Below are positions 7,369 to 15,945 of a DNA stretch of 20,773 nucleotides, in pieces. A program made the translations under genes and the position numbers. The notes under the pieces are model-generated. The model had not been told where the DNA came from, did no database searches, and saw nothing but the letters and a program-made list of their open reading frames with translations. This DNA is from RPQJ01 sp052035645 (GTDB lineage Bacteria; Pseudomonadota; Gammaproteobacteria; Steroidobacterales; Steroidobacteraceae), in the NCBI GenBank assembly GCA_052035645.1, contig JBPOHK010000164.1, positions 1 through 20,773 on the forward strand, given 5' to 3'. Numbering within the stretch: position 1 is the first letter of the stretch; each line of letters opens with the position of its first letter.

Positions 7369-8139
7369 ATGCAGAGGACCGACAGCCACCCCGGCACCGA
7401 CACCCGCGATGCCGGGACGGACGAGCGCCGCATGCGCATCGAACTCGCCGCGCTGTATCGCCTCGTGGCGCTGTTCGGCTGGGACGACCTGCTGGCGACC
7501 CACATCTCGCTGCGGTTGCCCGGGCCCCGTGCCGAGTTCCTCATCAACCCGCTCGGCCTGCTGTTCGAGGAGATCACCGCGTCGTCGCTGGTGAAGGTCG
7601 ATCTCGCCGGGCGGGTGCTCGAGACGCGGCCGGTCGAGATCAATCCGGCGGGTTTCACGATCCACTCGGCCGTGCACGCGGCCCGGCCCGACGCGCACTG
7701 CGTCATCCACCTGCACACGGTGCCGGGCATCGCCGTCTCCAGCCAGGCGCAGGGCCTGCTGCCGCTCAACCAGACCGCCATGTTGATGAACGGGCGGCTC
7801 GCCTATCACGACTACGAGGGCATCGCCCTCGACCTCGGGGAGCGCGAACGCCTGGTGCGCGACCTCGGCACGAAGAACGCCATGCTCCTGCGCAATCACG
7901 GCACGCTGGCCGTGGGCACGTCGGTGGGCGACGCGTTCCAGACGATCTATTTCCTGGAGCGTGCCTGCGCGATCCAGGTCGCGGCGCTGGCAGGCAATGC
8001 CGCGCCGCTCCTGCCGCCCGCCGCGGTGCAGGACGTGGTGACCCGCCAGGTGAGCAGCTTCGGCGACATCGCCGACCGGCTGCTCTGGCCGGCGATGCTG
8101 CGCCGGCTCGACCGCATCGACTCCAGTTACCGCAACTAG
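7369..8139 (+). CDS. Class II aldolase/adducin-domain protein lacking the aldolase glutamate
   Basis: This 256-residue protein has the class II aldolase/adducin fold. The metal-binding histidines are visible as HLHT (His114 and His116) and RNHG (His177), as in L-fuculose-phosphate aldolase. The position of that enzyme's catalytic glutamate is glycine here (NPAGFTIHS, Gly95, by spacing to the HxH motif), so sugar-phosphate cleavage is unlikely. Proteins with this NPAG motif are widespread and mostly uncharacterised. I chose ATG 7369 because GGAGGG (7356-7361) is seven bases upstream; the in-frame GTG at 7342, which overlaps the permease stop, has no comparable site. It closes the operon, and its TAG stop interlocks with the stop of the opposing SDR gene. 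A retro-aldol or decarboxylation step is conceivable. Confidence 0.85.
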   Translation: MQRTDSHPGTDTRDAGTDERRMRIELAALYRLVALFGWDDLLATHISLRLPGPRAEFLINPLGLLFEEITASSLVKVDLAGRVLETRPVEINPAGFTIHSAVHAARPDAHCVIHLHTVPGIAVSSQAQGLLPLNQTAMLMNGRLAYHDYEGIALDLGERERLVRDLGTKNAMLLRNHGTLAVGTSVGDAFQTIYFLERACAIQVAALAGNAAPLLPPAAVQDVVTRQVSSFGDIADRLLWPAMLRRLDRIDSSYRN

Positions 8140-8951
8140 CGGCGCGTCGCGTCGAAGGTGGGGCTGGCGGTACCCGGCGAACGCGGCAGGTTGACCACGC
8201 CGCCGTCCACCGGGATCGTTGCACCCGTCACGTAGGCGCCGGCCGCGGACGCCAGGAAGGCCACGGCACCGCCGATTTCCCGCGGCTCGCCGCCACGGCC
8301 GAGCGGGATGTCGCGCTCGAAGGCTGCGAGCGCAACCGGGTTGTCGAACACCACGCTCGAGGCGTCGCTGCGGATGAGGCCGGGCGACACGCAGTTGACG
8401 CGGATGTTGTCCGGCGCGAGGTGCGCGGCGAGATTCCGTGCCAGGTGGGTCTCGGCCGCTTTCGCGCACGAATAGGCCAGCTGCTGCGGCGCCGGCGTGA
8501 GGCCGGTGCGCGAACCGATCAGCACGATGCTGCCGCCGCCGCGTCGCCGCATGCTCGCCGCAGCCTGCATGCACAGGCGCAAGGCCTTCACCACGTTGGT
8601 GTCGAACTGGGCCAGGAACTCGTCGTCGGCCACCTCGCCGAACGGCTGCAGCTTCGGCATGCGGGCGGCATTGCAGACCAGCACGTCGAAACCGCCGGAG
8701 CGGCGCTCCACCGCGGCGACGAACGCCGTAATCGAGGCGGCGTCGGCCACGTCGCACGCCGCGCCGTAGCAACCCGTCCCGGGATGGGCGGCGTTCAGTT
8801 CCGTGGCCACGCGGTCGCAGTCGGCCTGCGAGCGGCTGCTGACGATCACTTGCGCGCCGGCGGCCGCGAGGCACTCGGCGATGCCGCGGCCGATGCCCTT
8901 GGTGGAACCCGTGACCACGGCCACCTTGCCGGTCAGGTCGAACAGATCCAT
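8136..8951 (-). CDS. Short-chain dehydrogenase/reductase, monocistronic
   Basis: This is a 271-residue classical SDR. The cofactor motif is TGSTKGIG (14-21), the NNAG motif is altered to CNAA (93-96), the structural Asn is 119, and the catalytic Ser147, Tyr160 and Lys164 (YSCAK) are present. The segment SSRS after the second strand (38-41) suggests preference for NADP. The start at 8951 is supported by GGAGG four bases upstream; the ATG at 8996 would place the operator candidate inside the coding region and add 15 residues unlike the family. It is the only gene of its unit, divergent from the SDR at 9047. A hydroxyl/ketone interconversion is likely; the substrate is unknown. Confidence 0.92.
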   Translation of the reverse strand: MDLFDLTGKVAVVTGSTKGIGRGIAECLAAAGAQVIVSSRSQADCDRVATELNAAHPGTGCYGAACDVADAASITAFVAAVERRSGGFDVLVCNAARMPKLQPFGEVADDEFLAQFDTNVVKALRLCMQAAASMRRRGGGSIVLIGSRTGLTPAPQQLAYSCAKAAETHLARNLAAHLAPDNIRVNCVSPGLIRSDASSVVFDNPVALAAFERDIPLGRGGEPREIGGAVAFLASAAGAYVTGATIPVDGGVVNLPRSPGTASPTFDATRR

Positions 8952-8963
8952 GCGACCTCCGCT

Positions 8964-8979
8964 GTTCATATTGTCGAAC
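8964..8979. promoter_or_regulatory. Candidate operator, copy 2 (GTTC-N8-GAAC inverted repeat)
   Basis: GTTCATATTGTCGAAC shares its first nine bases with copy 1 and keeps the GTTC/GAAC arms; with flanks the arms extend to TGTTC and GAACA (8963-8980). The centre is less symmetric than in the other two copies. It begins 12 bases upstream of the minus-strand SDR start and ends 67 bases upstream of the plus-strand SDR start, so it could control both. I could not find a convincing sigma-70 promoter for either direction in this gap. Confidence 0.6.
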
Positions 8980-9046
8980 AACATTTCCATTTTCACACGC
9001 CCGCCCCTGCATTACCATCGACCGGACCAATCGGGGGAAACGACGC

Positions 9047-9850
9047 ATGACCTGGCAGACGACGCAGCAGATGTTCGCCCTGGCCGGCCGCACGGCCGTG
9101 GTCACGGGCTCCGGTCGCGGCATCGGCCGGGCCATTGCCCTGCGCCTCGCCGACGCCGGCGCCTCGTTGGTCGTCACCGACGTCACGCAGGACAACATCG
9201 ACGCCGTTGCGGCGGAGATCCGTGCCGCCGGCGGCAAGGCCGTTGCGCAGGTCGCGGACGTCTCGTCGAGCGCGGACATCGATCGCCTGGTGCAAACCGC
9301 GGTGAGCGCCTTCGGCGGCGTCGACATCCTCGTGAACAACGCCGCCCTGCGCGGCTGGTACACTTGGGACACGATGACCCCCGAGGTGTGGGACCGCTAC
9401 ATGGCCGTCAACGAGAAGGCCGTGTTCTTCGTGTCGCAGGCCGTGGCGCGCCAGATGGTGCAGCAGGGTCGCGGCGGCTCGATCGTGAACATCAGTTCCA
9501 CCGCCGCGGCGCATCCTGTGCGCTGGAAGGTCGATTACAACGCCGCCAAGGCCGCCGTCGCCGCCATGACGCGTTCGCTGGCCGTCGAACTCGGCACGCA
9601 CGGCATCCGCGTCAACGCCGTCGGACCGGGCGGCACCAACACGCCGGGCGGCTCGGGCTCGATCCCGTCGAGTTTCTCGCCGGAGTCGCTGCGCAAGATG
9701 GGCGAGGACTGGCAGAACCGCATGCCGCTCAAGGTCGGCATCCTCGACCCGGACGAAATCGCGCGCGCCGTGCTGTTCTTCGCGAGCGACGCCGCGCGCT
9801 GCATCACGGCCCAGAGCGTCTATGTCGACGGCGGCTACCTGGCCGGATGA
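9047..9850 (+). CDS. Short-chain dehydrogenase/reductase
   Basis: The 267-residue classical SDR has TGSGRGIG (20-27), an acidic residue at the end of the second strand (VVTDV, Asp45) that usually favours NAD, NNAA instead of NNAG (97-100), Asn122, Ser150/151 and the catalytic Tyr164/Lys168 (YNAAK). The C-terminus ends in the family's DGGY segment. GGGGGAAA upstream (9033-9040) serves as ribosome binding site. It is the first gene of a four-gene unit and lies 28 bases before the P450 gene, so it probably oxidises the alcohol made by that P450 or a related step. Confidence 0.93.
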   Translation: MTWQTTQQMFALAGRTAVVTGSGRGIGRAIALRLADAGASLVVTDVTQDNIDAVAAEIRAAGGKAVAQVADVSSSADIDRLVQTAVSAFGGVDILVNNAALRGWYTWDTMTPEVWDRYMAVNEKAVFFVSQAVARQMVQQGRGGSIVNISSTAAAHPVRWKVDYNAAKAAVAAMTRSLAVELGTHGIRVNAVGPGGTNTPGGSGSIPSSFSPESLRKMGEDWQNRMPLKVGILDPDEIARAVLFFASDAARCITAQSVYVDGGYLAG

Positions 9851-9878
9851 GCACGACCCCGACGGTCGGGAGAGGACC

Positions 9879-11084
9879 ATGAGCCACGAGAACCTGCCCC
9901 CCGCCCCGCGACCGGCCCACGTGCCCGCGGACCGGGTCGTCGACTTCAACGTGCACGCGCCGCCGGGCGGCACCACCGACCTGCACGGCGCCTGGAAGAA
10001 GCTGCACGAGGGTCCGGACATCGTCTGGGCGCCGTACCACGGCGGACACTGGATCTTCACGCGCTACGAGGACATCGACTTCGCCCAGCGCCACCACGAC
10101 CCATTCTCGATGCGGGACGTGACGATGCCGGCGAACACCCGCCCCACCCGCCTGCTGCCGCTCGAGGCCGACCCGCCGGAGCACACGCCGTTCCGCGCAA
10201 TCCTGAACCCCTGGTTCTCGCCGAAACGCATCGCCGACCTGAAGGACTTCACCCGGCAACTCGCAGTTGACCTCATCGAGGGCTTCAAGCCCAGGGGCGA
10301 ATGCGAGTTCATGGCGGACTTCGCGTTGATCTTGCCCATCGCGATCTTCATGCGCCTGACCAACCTGCCGATGGACGACCGCGTGAAGCTGCTGCGCTAT
10401 GCGCAGATGTCCACGCGCGGCAATGCGCAGCAGCGCCACGAGGCCGCGACGCTGATGATGGCCTACCTGATGCCGGTGATCGAGGACCGCAAGGCCCACC
10501 CGGGCGACGACGTGCTGAGCACGGTCGTGCATTCGAAGCCGAACGGCCAGCCGATCAACCCGACCGACCTCATGAGCATGCTGCTCGTCATCCTGTTCGG
10601 CGGCCTCGACACGGTCGCCTCGACGCTCGGCTTCATCGCCAACTTCATGGCGTCGAGCCCGGCCCACCGGCGGCAGCTGATCGAGAACCCGGCGCTGGTC
10701 GACGCCGCCGTCGAGGAGCTGATGCGACGCTTCGCGCCGTCGGCCACCGCGCGCACGCTGGCCCGGGACTACGAGTACAAGGGTCTCACCTTCCGCGCCG
10801 GCGACAAGGTCTACATCACGCCGCTGATGGCCGGCCTGGACGATCGCCGCTACCCGAACGCGATGCAGGTGGATTTCACGCGACCCGACCACCAGCACAA
10901 CAGCTTCGGCGCCGGCCCGCACCGCTGCCCGGGCTCGCTGCTCGCCAAGCTCGAGATCAAGCTGTTCCTGCAGGAGTGGCTGGCGCGCATCCCGGATTTC
11001 CAGGTGAAGCCGGGCGAGCCCGTGGTCTATGGCCCGGGCCAGGTCAACTGCGTCGAACGGCTCGTGCTGAGCTGGCCGGCATGA
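9879..11084 (+). CDS. Cytochrome P450, CYP101 (P450cam)-like
   Basis: The 401-residue soluble bacterial P450 hydroxylates a substrate using O2 and electrons from a ferredoxin system. Visible marks are the oxygen-activating I-helix GGLDT (241-245, with the acid-alcohol pair of P450cam), the K-helix ExxR (Glu280/Arg283) and the heme loop FGAGPHRCPG with the ligand Cys350. The alignment to P450cam runs along the whole chain: VPADRVVDF near the start, GGHWIFTR, DPPE, PRGECEF and the WL.RIPDF segment. The tyrosine that binds the camphor carbonyl (Tyr96) corresponds to a threonine here, so camphor is not expected. CYP101 relatives act on terpenoids and norisoprenoids. The start at 9879 has GGGAG about six bases upstream. 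No redox partner gene is in the window. Its stop overlaps the next start (ATGA). Confidence 0.96.
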   Translation: MSHENLPPAPRPAHVPADRVVDFNVHAPPGGTTDLHGAWKKLHEGPDIVWAPYHGGHWIFTRYEDIDFAQRHHDPFSMRDVTMPANTRPTRLLPLEADPPEHTPFRAILNPWFSPKRIADLKDFTRQLAVDLIEGFKPRGECEFMADFALILPIAIFMRLTNLPMDDRVKLLRYAQMSTRGNAQQRHEAATLMMAYLMPVIEDRKAHPGDDVLSTVVHSKPNGQPINPTDLMSMLLVILFGGLDTVASTLGFIANFMASSPAHRRQLIENPALVDAAVEELMRRFAPSATARTLARDYEYKGLTFRAGDKVYITPLMAGLDDRRYPNAMQVDFTRPDHQHNSFGAGPHRCPGSLLAKLEIKLFLQEWLARIPDFQVKPGEPVVYGPGQVNCVERLVLSWPA

Positions 11085-11881
11085 GCATCAGTCTCGAGCA
11101 ACTGTTCCGGATCGACGGCAAGGTGGCCGTCGTCAGCGACAGCGGCGCGTGCAGCTCGCCCGACGTGGCGCCGGTGCTTGCGGCGGCCGGTGCTCGCGTC
11201 GTGATCGCGGACAAGGATCCAGATCGCGTGCACGCCCTCGCCCGCTCGGTCGATCCCGGCGGCGAGCGGGTCATCGCGATCCCGACCGACATCGAGTCCG
11301 AGGCGTCGGTCATCGCGCTGTTCGAGGCCGTGCAGGCGAAGTTCGGCCGCCTCGACATCCTCGTGAACTGCGCCGGGGTCACCGCCAACATGGACCTGCT
11401 CGAGACCCCGCTGGCCGTCTACGACGACCAGCAGTCCGTGAACCAGCGCTCGACGTTCATCCTGATGCGCGAAGGCGTGCGCCTGATGCGCGCCTCGGGC
11501 GACGGCGGCCGCATCGTCAACGTCACGACCATGGGCACGCTGCACCCGGTCCTGCACGGAAACGCGGCCTATGCGGCCTCACGGGCTGGCGTGATCGCCA
11601 TGACGCGCTCGGTGGCGTTCGACTACGCGCGCGAGAAGATCCTCGCCAACACGGTCCACCCGGGCGCCGTGCGCAGCAAGACGCGCTTCCACGAGACCCT
11701 GCAGGCGCGCCTCGCCGCCGGTGGCGCGATGGTCGGGCCCGGCGCGGATCCGAGTCGCCTGCCGCTCGGCATGGGCAACGGCCAGGACATCGCGGCCGCG
11801 GTGCTCTATCTCGTGGGCCCGTCGGGTGGCTACATCACCGGCCAGTCGATCGTGCTCGACGGCGGCTTCCTCATCAGCTGA
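11081..11881 (+). CDS. Degenerate SDR-fold protein, probably impaired as a dehydrogenase
   Basis: The 266-residue sequence aligns end to end with classical SDRs: GKVAVV strand, DILVNCAG (92-99), Asn121, GGRIVNV, a catalytic-type Tyr164, and the C-terminal GQSIVLDGGF. Key residues are changed, however. The TGxxxGxG cofactor loop reads SDSGACSS (19-26), losing all three glycines; the catalytic serine region reads VTTMG (threonines at 149-150); and the YxxxK motif is YAASR, with Arg168 replacing the lysine. The reading frame is intact and of normal length, and neither alternative frame restores the motif, so it is not a simple frameshift. It is translationally coupled to the P450 gene. It may bind a ligand or partner rather than catalyse, may use an unusual cofactor mode, or may be decaying. 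Confidence 0.85.
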   Translation: MSISLEQLFRIDGKVAVVSDSGACSSPDVAPVLAAAGARVVIADKDPDRVHALARSVDPGGERVIAIPTDIESEASVIALFEAVQAKFGRLDILVNCAGVTANMDLLETPLAVYDDQQSVNQRSTFILMREGVRLMRASGDGGRIVNVTTMGTLHPVLHGNAAYAASRAGVIAMTRSVAFDYAREKILANTVHPGAVRSKTRFHETLQARLAAGGAMVGPGADPSRLPLGMGNGQDIAAAVLYLVGPSGGYITGQSIVLDGGFLIS

Positions 11882-11882
11882 C

Positions 11883-12302
11883 ATGCACCCGGACGCGCGT
11901 CGGTTCCTGGAGGCGCACATCGCCGGTGAGCGCGCCGGGGACCTCGAGGCCCTGATGGCGGCGCTCTCGAGCCGTCCTTGCTACGTGGTGCCCGGCTGGA
12001 TCCTCGACGGCCCGGACGCAGTCCGGACGATGTACGAGCGCGCCCTGCCCCTGCTGTCGCCGGAACTCTCCGACGAATACCTGCGCGCCCTCGACGACCC
12101 GCGCGTGGCCCGCTGGGGCGACGATCACATCGTGCTCGAGTACACCGACGACTACCCGCTGCACCGAGGCATGGTGGTCGTCGTGCACTTCGACGCGGAG
12201 GGCCGCGTGCGCAGCGAGAACACCTATTTCGCCACGCCAGAGCTGGTCACCCGCCTGGGTGCCGTCAGCTACGACGGCGTGCCCGGCGAAGGTCTATTAT
12301 GA
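11883..12302 (+). CDS. Small NTF2/SnoaL-like protein
   Basis: This 139-residue protein begins one base after the preceding stop. It has the look of an NTF2-like alpha+beta cone: an N-terminal helix pair (about residues 2-28, FLEAHIAGERAGDLEALMAAL), then a PCYVVPG strand, a helix around YERALPLL, and three late strands (HIVLEYTDDY, GMVVVVHFD, VRSENTYFA). The fold includes ketosteroid isomerase, SnoaL cyclases and limonene-1,2-epoxide hydrolase, all acting on cyclic isoprenoid or polyketide substrates, which fits the setting, but I cannot identify their catalytic residues here. No strong ribosome binding site is seen, so translation probably depends on coupling to the upstream gene. The assignment rests on size and pattern. 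Confidence 0.8.
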   Translation: MHPDARRFLEAHIAGERAGDLEALMAALSSRPCYVVPGWILDGPDAVRTMYERALPLLSPELSDEYLRALDDPRVARWGDDHIVLEYTDDYPLHRGMVVVVHFDAEGRVRSENTYFATPELVTRLGAVSYDGVPGEGLL

Positions 12303-12326
12303 CGCGCCCGGCATCCGGGGCGCGTC
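12301..12326. terminator. Hairpin between convergent genes, possible bidirectional terminator
   Basis: GACGCGCCC (12301-12309) pairs perfectly with GGGCGCGTC (12318-12326) over nine GC-rich base pairs, with two further GG/CC pairs possible inside. It exactly fills the gap between the convergent NTF2-like gene and P450 gene, and its arms include parts of both stop codons. No T tract follows on either strand, so intrinsic termination would be weak. Confidence 0.5.
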
Positions 12327-13530
12327 AGACGTCCCAGACGAGCGGCAGGCTCAGCACCCCCGCCACCGCGCCGGTGGCGGTCACGGCCTCGGCCCCCGGC
12401 TTGATCTCGAAATCCGGAATCCGCTTCAGCCACTCCTCGAGGAACACGCGCAGCTCGCCGCGCGCGAGATTCGCGCCCGGGCAGCGATGCACGCCCTTGC
12501 CGAACGCCATGTGGTCCGTCGGGCCGCACCGGCCGAACCGAACTTCGAGCGGGTTCTCCCAGCGTCGCTCGTCGAGACCGTGGAAACAGGTCGTGAGCTG
12601 CACATAGTCGCCGGCCTTGAGCGTGACGCCGTCGAGTTCCACGTCGCGCGTGACCACGCGGCTGATGGTCGGGATCGAGTGGCGCCGCAGCAGTTCCTCG
12701 ATGGCCTGCGGAATGCGTTCCGGATGCGTGGCGAGCTCGCGCCGGTGCTCGGGGTGCGTGGCGAGGTAGCGGGCGAAGAAACCCATGGTTCCGGCGACAG
12801 TATCGAGTCCGCCGAACAGCACCAGCGAGCATTCGCTCAGCGCCTCCAGGTGCGTGAGGGGACGGTCGCCCACCCTGATCTGCAGGATGCGGCTGATGAG
12901 GTCGTCGCCCGGCTGCTCGCGGCGCCGCTGGATCACCTTTTCGAGATAGCCGAAGACTTCCTGCAGCGCCTGCTGCTTCGCCGCGATCTCGCCGCCACGG
13001 GTCATGATCTCCGCGCGGCGGATCAGCCACTCCCGGTCGGTCGACGGCAGGTCCACGATCGAGAGGAAGACTTCCATGGGCACGTGGGCCGCGAAATCCG
13101 CGACGAACTCGCACTCGCCCTTCGGCTTGAAGCCCTCGATCAGCTCGATGCTGAGCGCGCGGGCCCGCTCGGAGAGCCGCTGCAGCGCCTTCGGCGACAC
13201 CGCGAGATTGATCGGGTGGCGGAAGTACTGGTGGACGGGCGGGTCCATCTCGATCGGCAGCTGGGGCGGCGCCTGCGGATTGCGCGGGATGGCGATCGAG
13301 CGCGACGAGAAGCCTTCGAAGTCGGGCCAGACCTGGTCGAGGATGTCGGCACGCGTGATGACCCAGTAACCGCCATAGCGCGGCGTGAAGAACACCGCGG
13401 GCGCCTCGTCCTGGACCTTCTTCCACGCGAGGTGTACGTCCTCGTGGGCCCCCGGCAGGTTGTAGAGATCGACATCCCGGATGCGCTCGGGCGGCACGTG
13501 GGACGGAACGAACGGATCCATGGTCGACAT
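12325..13530 (-). CDS. Cytochrome P450, second CYP101-like enzyme
   Basis: The 401-residue P450 has GGLDT (240-244), ExxR (Glu279/Arg282) and the heme loop FGKGVHRCPG with Cys350. Its C-terminus, GVLSLPLVWDV, closely matches the P450cam ending, and VPPERIRDVDLYN, PKGECEF and WLKRIPDF follow the same family. It matches the other P450 here in length and heme-cysteine position but differs throughout, so the two are paralogs with probably different regioselectivity or substrates. P450cam Tyr96 corresponds to a proline. AGGAG lies eight bases before the ATG at 13530; ATG 13521 is an alternative. It is the last gene of the minus-strand operon, 27 bases after the acyl-CoA dehydrogenase stop. It may hydroxylate a methyl group whose alcohol is then handled by the GMC and aldehyde dehydrogenases of the same operon; this order is inferred. 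Confidence 0.96.
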   Translation of the reverse strand: MSTMDPFVPSHVPPERIRDVDLYNLPGAHEDVHLAWKKVQDEAPAVFFTPRYGGYWVITRADILDQVWPDFEGFSSRSIAIPRNPQAPPQLPIEMDPPVHQYFRHPINLAVSPKALQRLSERARALSIELIEGFKPKGECEFVADFAAHVPMEVFLSIVDLPSTDREWLIRRAEIMTRGGEIAAKQQALQEVFGYLEKVIQRRREQPGDDLISRILQIRVGDRPLTHLEALSECSLVLFGGLDTVAGTMGFFARYLATHPEHRRELATHPERIPQAIEELLRRHSIPTISRVVTRDVELDGVTLKAGDYVQLTTCFHGLDERRWENPLEVRFGRCGPTDHMAFGKGVHRCPGANLARGELRVFLEEWLKRIPDFEIKPGAEAVTATGAVAGVLSLPLVWDV

Positions 13531-13557
13531 GCGCGTGCTCCTGGTCGCGAGTGGCCC

Positions 13558-14712
13558 CTACTGCGGACGTTCCTGCTGGATGCGTCGCGCGTAGCGCTCG
13601 ATGTGGAAGGCGTGGTTGCCGAACAGGCTGTCGGTGACGAGCAGGCGACGCCAGTGGTGGCCCACGCGATACTCCTCGGTGATGCCGTAGCCGCCGTGCA
13701 GCTGGATGCCGTGCTGCGTGACGAAGCGCGCGCTCTTCAGCACCTGCGCCTTCACGCCCGACACGTCCACGCTGCACCGCTCCGGCGAGCCGGTCGTCAG
13801 CGCCTGCAGTCCACGGTGCAGGCTGGCACGCACCTGCGACGCCTCGATCGCCATGTCGGCCATGCGGTGTTGCAGGGCCTGGAAGCTGCCGATCGGCACG
13901 CCGAACTGCTTGCGGGTCTTGAGGTAGTCCGAGCACAGGGCCAGCACGTCCTCGACGCTGCCGGCCGTCTCCGCGCACTGCACGACGATGGCCTCGTCGA
14001 GCGCGCGCTGCAGGCCCGGGCCGGCCTGGCCGGCGGTACCCAGCAATGACGACCCATCGACGATCGCGCCGTCGAGCACGACGTCCGCGCTCGGCGTGCC
14101 GTCGACCAGTGCGACGGACTCGAGCACCACGCCCGGCGCGTCCTTCGCGACGTCGAACAGTGCCAGGCCGTCGAGGCTGCCCTCCGCTCCCGACACGCGA
14201 GCGACCACCAGCAGACGATCCGCCACGGGCGCGCCGACCACCAGCGACTTGCGCCCGTCGAGTCGCCACGAACCGTCGGCTTGCCGGGTCGCCTGCGCCG
14301 TCACCCGGGCCGGATCACCGCGTGCCGCAGGCTCGCTCAGGGCCACCGCATACAGGCATTCGCCGCTGGCAATCGCCGGCAGGCGCTCGCCCTGCTGCGC
14401 GTCGTCGGCCACCTTTGCGATCAATGCGGCCGGCAACACCGCGCAGGCCGTAAACGGCTCCAGCACCAGGTTGCGGCCCATCTCCTCGGCCAGCACCGCC
14501 AGCTCGATCGGGCTGAAGCCGAGCCCGCCATGTGCCTCGGGAATGCCGGCCGCCAGCCAGCCCATGTCGGCAAAGGCCTGCCACGTGTCGCGCGAGAAGC
14601 CGCCGCCGGTTCGCGCGAGCGCGAGGCGGTGGCGCAAATCGTAGGACTTCTCGAAATAGCGCGCCGCGCCTTCCTGCAGCATCCGCTGGTCGTCGTTCAG
14701 GTCGAAGTTCAT
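13558..14712 (-). CDS. Acyl-CoA dehydrogenase, smaller subunit of a probable heteromeric pair
   Basis: The 384-residue protein has the three-part acyl-CoA dehydrogenase fold: an N-terminal helical domain (to about 120), a middle beta domain with ALSEPAARGD (124-133), and a C-terminal helical domain with RKQFGVPIGSFQALQHRMADM (268-288). HGGYGITEEY (339-348) places Glu347 at the position of the medium-chain enzyme's catalytic glutamate. The usual C-terminal YGGTxEIQRNIIA FAD-binding segment is missing; the protein ends in an arginine-rich tail. With the adjacent full-FAD-motif homologue this resembles the alpha2beta2 enzymes (FadE28/FadE29 type) that dehydrogenate steroid side-chain CoA esters. 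The ATG at 14712 follows the partner's stop by ten bases and has a weak GGGCAG site. Reaction: alpha-beta desaturation of an acyl-CoA. Confidence 0.92.
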   Translation of the reverse strand: MNFDLNDDQRMLQEGAARYFEKSYDLRHRLALARTGGGFSRDTWQAFADMGWLAAGIPEAHGGLGFSPIELAVLAEEMGRNLVLEPFTACAVLPAALIAKVADDAQQGERLPAIASGECLYAVALSEPAARGDPARVTAQATRQADGSWRLDGRKSLVVGAPVADRLLVVARVSGAEGSLDGLALFDVAKDAPGVVLESVALVDGTPSADVVLDGAIVDGSSLLGTAGQAGPGLQRALDEAIVVQCAETAGSVEDVLALCSDYLKTRKQFGVPIGSFQALQHRMADMAIEASQVRASLHRGLQALTTGSPERCSVDVSGVKAQVLKSARFVTQHGIQLHGGYGITEEYRVGHHWRRLLVTDSLFGNHAFHIERYARRIQQERPQ

Positions 14713-14722
14713 CGCTGCCCGC

Positions 14723-15931
<1,209 letters not shown>

Positions 15932-15945
15932 CGTCGCTTCCCGCC

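Noticed and set aside
8952..8996. N-terminal extension of the minus-strand SDR starting at 8996
   Set aside because: ATG 8951 has a GGAGG four bases upstream and gives the usual SDR N-terminus; the extension would translate through the operator candidate.
11132..11165. A frameshift as explanation of the missing glycine motif in the SDR-like protein
   Set aside because: Reading the other two frames across this stretch does not restore TGxxxGxG, and the frame stays correct on both sides, so the substitutions appear genuine.
12259..14049. A 596-codon plus-strand open frame opposite the second P450 and acyl-CoA dehydrogenase
   Set aside because: It has no domain signature and opposes genes with intact catalytic motifs; treated as a GC-driven shadow.
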